Shown piece after piece: positions 57,346 to 64,000 of a stretch of 64,000 nt of DNA. The stretch is taken from positions 57,390,517 through 57,454,516 of the forward strand of contig NC_079490.1 in assembly GCF_020520425.1 (NCBI RefSeq), given 5' to 3'. Source of the DNA: Spinacia oleracea. Its lineage: Eukaryota; Streptophyta; Magnoliopsida; Caryophyllales; Amaranthaceae. Numbering within the stretch: position 1 is the first letter of the stretch; each line of letters opens with the position of its first letter. Position numbers and translations under genes: made by a program. Below the pieces are notes generated by a model. It saw only the letters and a list, made by a program, of their open reading frames with translations, was not told the DNA's origin and made no database searches.

Positions 57346-57735
57346 GCCAAAGCGAGGTGCTATATTAGTTGACTTAGATGGTAAAGCGTCCCAAAGGAAC
57401 ACGTTGATTGTGGTTTCAACTCAAACAACAATGACATTATGTTCTGGCAATGGAATAAATTATGGTATTAATTTATTAACCAAGAGTAATTTGGAGATTA
57501 CTAGCAATAGGTTTTTCTTACCTAGAATCTTATAATACTTAAGACATGCAAAAGCTGCTTAAGGATTTAAGACATTTAGGGTCTTGGAATCGTTTCATTC
57601 ATTTTTGGACCTGTTTTTGCTTTTGCATGAATGAAATGTTTAATAGCTTTAATGATTGCATGCTAGCATTTATTTTAAAGTTATTAAGTTATGAATGGTT
57701 ATTCATTGCAAATTCTTTTCAAATGTAGTAATCAA
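57346..57735 (+). mobile_element. Copia-2b leader, right part
   Basis: Resumes the leader interrupted by Copia-1c and leads into gag at 57736. It matches Copia-2a (2640-2960) in inverse orientation. Confidence 0.8.
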
Positions 57736-58668
57736 ATGGCCGCAAACATAACAACAATCAAATCATCGAAAATTCTGGATGTCGAGTTAAAGTTGACTAA
57801 CTTTCTTGAATGGGAAAGGAAAATTATCGAAGTTTTAAAAGTTAACGACATGCACTATGTCATTGAACAACCTTTTCCTAGCTATAATGCGCAGGGTATG
57901 GCTCCAGAAAGGTACAGAAATTGGGCACTTCACAAGTACCTTGTCACGGAGTTTATCCTAAAATCTATTCCGAAAATTGGAGGGGGAGGTTCATCACTTT
58001 TGAGCCTCATGCTCTCCTAAGTCGACTTGGGGATAGATGTCGTGTGGGGTTTCAACCCAAGGGCCAAACTGGTGGCAACAGGGTAGATGAATTGGCTAAT
58101 TCAATGAGCAATCTCAAACTCATTACCCTACACAGGTCGTGTCTAGAGAACGAGCTTCTAGAGGCACAAAAGCGCATTTACTCAACTAAGATGGACAGAA
58201 ACACACCAATTCGGTCTCATGTGAATATGATGTCTGGATTATTTTTCACAATTGAGAGACTTGGTGGTTCCGTCAAAGAGTCAATAGTTATTGCACTGGT
58301 GCTGAATTCTCTTTATAGGGATTACGAGGGGTTTAAGATAAACTATCTCTTTAATTAGAAAGAGAGCACATTATGTGAACTTGTTGAATTGCTCGAGAAA
58401 TTCGAGAGAATCCTTAAGTTCAAGCAAGATCCTTTGAATGTGAGGTGCACTAAATTCAAGAAAGTGTGCAAGGGGAAGAAAAGCAAGGCTGCATCTTCAT
58501 CCACTCCCGGAGGGCAACTGGCGCCTTCTAAGAGCAAGATGAGGAAAAATGCTTCTCCTTCAACATCATAATGCTTCAATTGTAATAAAATTGGTCATTA
58601 CAAGCGAAATTTCCCTAAACTAAAGGAAGAGAAGAAGGACGGAAACATTGCTTCTCCTTCAGGGATGT
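57736..58668 (+). pseudogene. Copia-2b gag remnant
   Basis: The frame starts MAANITTIKSSKILDVELKL, like Copia Gag. It runs through LTNFLEWERKI and VNDMHYVIEQPFP, then shifts frame near 57950. It continues with LHRSCLENELLEAQKRIY, RSHVNMMSGLFFTIERLGG and a lysine-rich stretch, with stops at about 58356 and 58569. A zinc knuckle remnant CFNCNKIGHYKRNF lacks the last cysteine. It is cut by an Athila-like LTR at 58669. The protein would have formed the particle shell. Confidence 0.82.
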
Positions 58669-60048
58669 TGATATGTGTGTTTTATATAGATTTTTACCCC
58701 TGTCCCTTAGTACTTTTATGCATCAAATGAGCTCTTAGGAGCCTTTTTTAGTACTAATGTGTGTTATTGAGTGTGCCTTGAGTTTCAGGTTTGATTAGTG
58801 ATAAATTGGTCTTTTTAGACCCGTTTCATGGTGATTTAGGCCACTACACGAGCCCGAGGAAGTTCGGGATCATTATCGTCGACTTTCGGGAGCCTTAGAT
58901 GCTTATGGTTGGGCCCCGGGAGTTAGACTCGGTGATATGGGTGAAGGACGTTGATGATTGCAAATCGCTCTGTGAGCTGAGGGGGAAACGCGAAGATCGG
59001 GCGAAAAGAAAAGGGAATTAAAGTCTTCTGTGCGCGCCCGATCGGGCGCACTTCGCCCGGTCCGGATCGGGCGGCCATCTGGGAGCTGCTGTAAGCCTTT
59101 CGCAAACCGCCCGATCGGAGGGAATTTGGCTCGATCGGGCCGACTATCGAGCACATCCCCCGATCGGGCGACGCCAACCTCTGATGCTTATGCGCGTGTT
59201 ATATTTCCGATTTTTGGGCTTTATTTTTGGAAAACTATATATACTAGCCTTTGTTATTTTTAGAGATACATTATTTTCTAATATTGAAGAGTTAGATTAT
59301 TTTCCTTACCTTATTATTCTCTCTAATTTGTTCAAACACTTAGTTTTTATTTCCAATAAAAAATTCAAGCTTTATTATTTCGTTGTCCTTCAATTAGGTA
59401 TTGTTCTTTACTTTAATTTAATTTATCGCTTTAATCATGTTTTCCATTATATTATTCGCTTTGTTATTTGTTATCATGAGTGAGTAGTTTAATTTCTAGG
59501 GTTCAGGGGATCCATGAATGCATGATTGGGATTATATGTGGGCATGATTATTGATTGATTGATGATAATTTCTATAGCTTATTATTATTGCTCGTCAATT
59601 CTGTTAGGCCGGACTAATTTGATTTGAGTTTGAGTAACCTTAGATTATGCGCCGAGAGGTATAAATCTGATGTTTTTGATCTGTGGCTATTAGATAGGAA
59701 TTGTAATTAGTACATAGCGAGAGCCTGCTAGTTATAATTGCCTAAGGAATTCATAGGATTCGAGAGCCTGATTGTTAATTGATTGTTGTTGTCCGTTGTC
59801 CAATCCCGGTCTGCATTTGTGGTGAACCGCTTCCCTAGATTCCTTTATCATTGATATTTTCTATTTTAATTATTGCATTAGTTTAATCTACAAACCAATT
59901 CAAACCCTTTTGATACCAATAGTCTAGATTAGTTAATAAGTAATAGAAAGAACATTGTTTCCCTGTGGATTCGATCCTGACTTCCCTTTGCTACCTAGCT
60001 AGTGAACTTAAATTATTTTTGATTAGGTGATACGACTTTAGCGTATCA
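58669..60048 (+). mobile_element. Athila-like 5' LTR
   Basis: Starts TGATATGTGTGTTTTATATAG and ends TTAGCGTATCA. It is followed two bases later by TTTTGGCGCC. It contains a GC-rich patch built from GATCGGGCG words (59035-59175). GATGT (58664-58668) before it may be half of the target duplication. No second LTR is in the window. Confidence 0.82.
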
Positions 60049-60053
60049 AATTT

Positions 60054-60071
60054 TGGCGCCGTTGCCGGGGA
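60054..60071 (+). other. Primer binding site of the Athila-like element (tRNA-Asp)
   Basis: TGGCGCCGTTGCCGGGGA, the usual tRNA-Asp complement of Athila-type Ty3 elements, just after the LTR. Confidence 0.88.
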
Positions 60072-60185
60072 AACGGTTTTATTTTCTGTTGATGATTGTT
60101 TATTCTAGATTATTGTTTGTTACTACTCAAGGAACCCACGTTCCTTGAGACCGGATCTCACATTTTTTTTGTAGTTTCTTTTTCT

Positions 60186-61942
60186 ATGCCCAGGACCGTA
60201 GGTACTAGTAATCTTACTCCATTGGATCCTGAACCCGAAAGAACCTTTCGTAGACGAAGAACTTTCATTGCACAGTGTGGGAATTACTCTGATTCTGATC
60301 ATAATTTTGGCGATCTTTTTCCTTCAGATACAGATTCAGTTTCAGAGATAGAGATGGGTGACGAAACTCCACCACCACCTACCCCGCGGCTTACAGACTA
60401 TTCTAAGCCAAGTTTGTCTGTGCTACCAAAGGCAATCATGCCTGCTATGGCAGCTGAGACCTTCAAGATTGAGCCTGCATTAATTAACATGATTGAGAGA
60501 CGCCAGTACGGTGGGGAAGTAGGTGAAGATCCGAACCTTCACATTCAGTCCTTCATCCAATATTGTTCCACCATCAAGCAAAAGGGATTGACTCCGGAGC
60601 AGACTATGGAGATACTTTTCTCCTTCTCTCTGAGTGGGAAAGCAAAGTTGTGGATCAATGGGTTGAATCGGGCGGCTATGAAAATCACTAATTGGGAGTC
60701 CTTGGCCCTTGCATTCTATGTTAAATATTTCCCACCTGAGAAGACCGCTAGTCTGAGGGGTCAGATAATTTCTATTTCTCAACATGCAGATGAGAGTTTG
60801 TTCGAGGTTTGGGAGAGATTCAAGGACTTGCAGAGAGAGTGCCCGCACCATGGTTTGGATGACTGGTTCTTGATTCAACAGTTTTATAATGGTCTGGGTA
60901 ATGAGTCTAGACTTGTTTTGGATTCGACCGCCAGTGGGAGGTTCATGCAGCTGGAGGTACCTAGAGCCATGGAGGTGATTGAGGAGATGGAAATTCATAA
61001 TGCCCAGTATGGGAATCCTAGAGTCCTAGCTAACAAGGGTGGTAAGCATGATTTGAATTCCATAGAACAATTAACTGCCCAATTGACTGCTTTACATTAT
61101 AAGTTTGATAATATGCAAGCAGCAAATGCTCAATCTGCCCAACCTGTTAGTGTAGCTGCAATGGGTGCTCAAACTGCTAATGTCTGTGAAAGTTGTGGAA
61201 TGTCTGGTCATTATGCAAAGGAATGTAGGAGCTCTATTGAACAATGTAACGCATTCCAGTCCTACAAACAAAATAACCCATTCTCCAACTCTTACAATGA
61301 GGGCTACAAAAACAACCCTCTACTATCTTATAGGAGCAACAATATCCAGAACCCCCATCAAGTCCAACATCCACCACCACAACAACCATACCAACCCCCA
61401 CAACAACAATAATAACAACCACAAAACAACTACAACCAACAGTCTAGTGGACCACCTGGGTTCCCTAGACAACACACATCACCACAACCTCAAGTCACAC
61501 AGTCTGACCCTATGCTAGTAGAGATGAGAAATATGATGCTACAAATGCAAAAATCTCTAAGTGAAAAGGATGCGAAAATCTATGCTCTTACTACTCACAA
61601 CAAGATCATTGATACACAGTTGGCACAGATGGATACTACTATTCCAGGGAGGTCCCCCGACCAGCTTCCTTCACAGCCTGTAAATAGGGAAACTGTGAAT
61701 GCTATTACATTGAGGAGTGGTAGAGGTTATGATGGTCCCTCTATGCCCGTTGAGGTTGATTCTGGGGTGTCTGCTAGTGGTCTGGTTAGTGAGGAAGTCC
61801 CAGAGATAGTCATGGATGGTAAGGAAGCTGAAAAGGTAGTCAGTGAGAATGAGCCTACAACTGAGGTTAAGAAGGGGACAGATATTCAAGTACCACCTAT
61901 TGTACTCCCCTTCCCAAACCGGCAACTCAAGAATAAGCTCAC
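60186..61942 (+). pseudogene. Athila-like gag, interrupted by stops and a CACTA insertion
   Basis: Gag starts MPRTVGTSNLTPLDPEPERT (60186), then an acidic/proline region, then the capsid core with FSLSGKAKLWINGL, FYVKYFPPEKT and QQFYNGLGNESRLVLDSTASG. A zinc knuckle CESCGMSGHYAKEC follows. After the Pro/Gln-rich linker, two adjacent TAA codons (61410-61415) interrupt the frame, which resumes in the same phase. It goes on with MLQMQKSLSEKDAKI and NAITLRSGRGYDGP, the usual linker before protease. The frame is then cut at 61943 by CACTACA. Apart from the TAA pair, the frame is uninterrupted, so the insertion is not ancient. An in-frame ATG at 60096 exists, but 60186 agrees better with Gag starts. 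Confidence 0.9.
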
Positions 61943-64000
61943 CACTACATTTTTTATCAGATGCAACGGTCAAGAAAAGGCTAATGCGACACCTTACTGA
62001 GAACCGTTGCAATAGAGAAGGCTAATGCAACGGTATCTTTTATACAATTCAGAAATCTGGGCTAATGCGACGGTATGTCTGAAGCCGTTGCAATAGGGGG
62101 TCAAATGCGACGGCATATTAGGCTAATGCGACGGGTGTGCCAATTTACTTTATTCCCTCCCATTAACTTTATTTTTGTGCCTACCATTTTTGCTTATTCC
62201 CTCCCATTATTTCCCTAAAATTTCAAAACCTGGCCACACTTTAATTTTCGGTAAAAAAAAATTGGAAAAGTAAATTAAAACACACACACAAACACTGCCT
62301 TAGACTGAGAGAAAATAGGATCATTTTTTTAGGGTTTCATCAAAATTTTGGGCAAATTCTAACGATTTGGTCCGGAATTCGCAATTAGGGCTCCAGATTA
62401 ATCGAATTTCTTGGCTGCGACATTATCTCACGTTGCTTGCTTGCTGTTCATCGAGCAGGAGGATTGAATTGGGGTTTCTCATAACAATTCGAACAACTTA
62501 AGAGGAGGTATGTAATCTGTTCACACTCTGTTGTTATTCCCGGTATGTTATCGATGTTTGTATGGGGTTCGTCGCGTTCTTTACAAGCATTATGTTTGAT
62601 AGATTTGAATCATTTGTGAGGTTGAAATTTGGACGTTTGTTTTGTGTTGTGGTAGATTATTGTTGCAATATTAGCTATTTTCTTCGATTTTGTTTTGAAT
62701 GAGTGCAAAATTGACTGTGTTCGATGAGATTATCGATGTACCGGATGGTCGAAATTGATTAAAACATCGAATCCTAGTTATGAGATAGATTAATTAGGGG
62801 TTTTGCAGAACAACCTTGGCGGGTCAAAATGTTGCTGCTATGTGAATGTGGTGATCGTTGTAGCTGAATAAAATTGGGCTCTGTAACACCCAAAATTAAT
62901 CTATATAACACCCATTTCTGAAATAAATCTGTGTTTACTCTTGATTCCTCAACATTAATTTCTAATGCTTCGTATATTGTAAAAAAGGTATAGCTATAGC
63001 CAGAAACAGAACAGCTTACCGTAGTCATAGGTGTGACCTGATAACCCTCTTTGATTGATTAACATGTTGAGTTTGTTTTGATGGCGAAGAAGATGAGGGT
63101 TAATCGATTTCAGTTCCCTGTATCCTGCTTATAATGAATTTATTATCTAGCTTCCATTACTGGTTTAATTCTCCCTGATTTTGTGAAGTTCTCAGCTTGT
63201 GATCAGAAATGTTTTGGGTGTTTCTATTCATTTCTTACTAGGGAGTGTTTTATATGAATATGATGATTAAGTAGTTGCTCGTTATACAAGAGCACAAGGT
63301 GAAAGAAATTATACAATGCATTTAACTATTTAAGAATTGCTGACTTGGGGTTCCTTGGGTCAGATTTCTCCAGTTTGGAAATTTACGGGAGTAGCAAAAG
63401 TTATAAAAGGTTTTACAGTGGAAAAATTCCTAAGCTGATCACACCATCTTTTCATGGGAAGCCGATATGTGAGTGAGATATGGAATATTTGTATTGTAAA
63501 TGTATTGTTAGTCAAAGTGAACGCACCATCTTTTCATGGGAAGCAGATTGGTGAGTGAGATGTGCAATATTTGTATTGTTAGTCAAAGTTTCATATGCTA
63601 GGCTTTTCATTTTGCTTTATTTCTGAGCATGGTCTTTCAGCCATCATGTTGTAGTTGTATAGAGCTTCAAGCTTTTGAGATGATTATAGTTGATATATGC
63701 TAGGTAACAAGAACTATAATTTGACTTCTTGGGTTGCTGGATGCGAGCCTGGATGGGCATTTGGTTACATTTAGAGACTGGCCCTAAGACTTTGATTACT
63801 GATATTCTGATCTGCACACACTGGCAGTTAATATGCTATTTCACATGATACATCTTGTTATTGTCAGCTTCAGACATGTAAAGATTAATATATGCTCTCC
63901 TTTCCCTTCATGCGAATAATGCTGAGTAGGAGTACTCAATAAATACACTCTACCCCCAACTATTTATATAATTCCAACCGATACAGCTAAGCTCATTTAT
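61943..64000 (+). mobile_element. CACTA (En/Spm) DNA transposon, 5' part, runs off the window
   Basis: The element begins CACTACATTTTTTATC, the diagnostic CACTA terminus, inside the Athila-like gag-pol. The previous CAC may be the 3-bp target copy. A subterminal repeat cluster follows to about 62140. From about 62280 the sequence looks like a transcribed plant leader (AGGGTTTCATC, AATTGGGGTTTC, possible donor GAG|GTATGT near 62508), as expected before a transposase gene. 62520-64000 shows no recognisable exon; T-rich, intron-like DNA prevails, with short repeated words such as CACCATCTTTTCATGGGAAG at 63442 and 63524. The other end is outside. Confidence 0.85.
61961..62140. repeat. CACTA subterminal repeats (AATGCRACGGT)
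   Basis: Eight copies in both orientations within 180 bp, for example ATGCAACGGT (61961), ACCGTTGCAAT (about 62002), AATGCAACGGTA (about 62023), AATGCGACGGTA (about 62065) and CCGTTGCAAT (about 62085). Such clusters bind the transposase in CACTA elements. Confidence 0.9.

Noticed and set aside
60480..60998. A 172-codon minus-strand frame
   Set aside because: Exact shadow of the well-supported gag frame on the plus strand.

Overview
This is a repeat-packed stretch of a plant nuclear genome: spliceosomal introns, plant-type Ty1/Copia and Ty3/Gypsy retrotransposons with plant tRNA primer sites, and Stowaway, hAT, Helitron-like and CACTA elements. The Stowaway ends and the LTR style suggest a eudicot, perhaps Caryophyllales/Amaranthaceae (spinach, beet or quinoa relatives), but that is only a guess. 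I saw no bacterial genes, CRISPR array or rRNA.

Layout. 1-16603: remains of a Ty3 element ('Ty3-A', LTR copies at 208 and 15747) that sits in a Copia RT fragment. It holds two minus-strand Copia elements, 'Copia-2a' (1709-5804) and 'Copia-1a' (5805-14886). 16604-22916: the only island of host-like DNA. It carries an intact-looking four-exon minus-strand gene (16771-17698; 199 aa, signal peptide, DUF7731-like cysteine protein), a broken GT31 galactosyltransferase-like gene (18111-18968), a gene-leader-like stretch, and nested DNA transposons (foldback MITE, hAT, Helitron-like, Stowaway). 22917-26937: two Tat/Ogre-type LTRs head to head. 24704-43764: the plus-strand Tat element ('Tat-p'), split at a CACAG duplication by the 10.4-kb 'Copia-1b' (27092-37481), the only copy with nearly complete gag-pol. 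43765-58668: plus-strand 'Copia-2b', split at a TTTAC duplication by the very young minus-strand 'Copia-1c' (46917-57340). 58669-61942: the 5' part of an Athila-like element. 61943-end: a CACTA transposon inserted in its gag-pol.

How it fits together. The nest is at least five levels deep on the right: minus-strand Tat LTR, then Tat-p, then Copia-2b, then Athila-like, then CACTA. Copia-1a and Copia-1c share a colinear but ruined coding region, while keeping LTRs, primer site, leader and polypurine tract. Copia-1c has nearly identical LTRs and a perfect target duplication, so a defective element moved recently, presumably using proteins made by relatives of Copia-1b. That non-autonomous/autonomous pairing and the surviving host gene are the most informative content. 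I found nothing that needs an entirely new kind of system.
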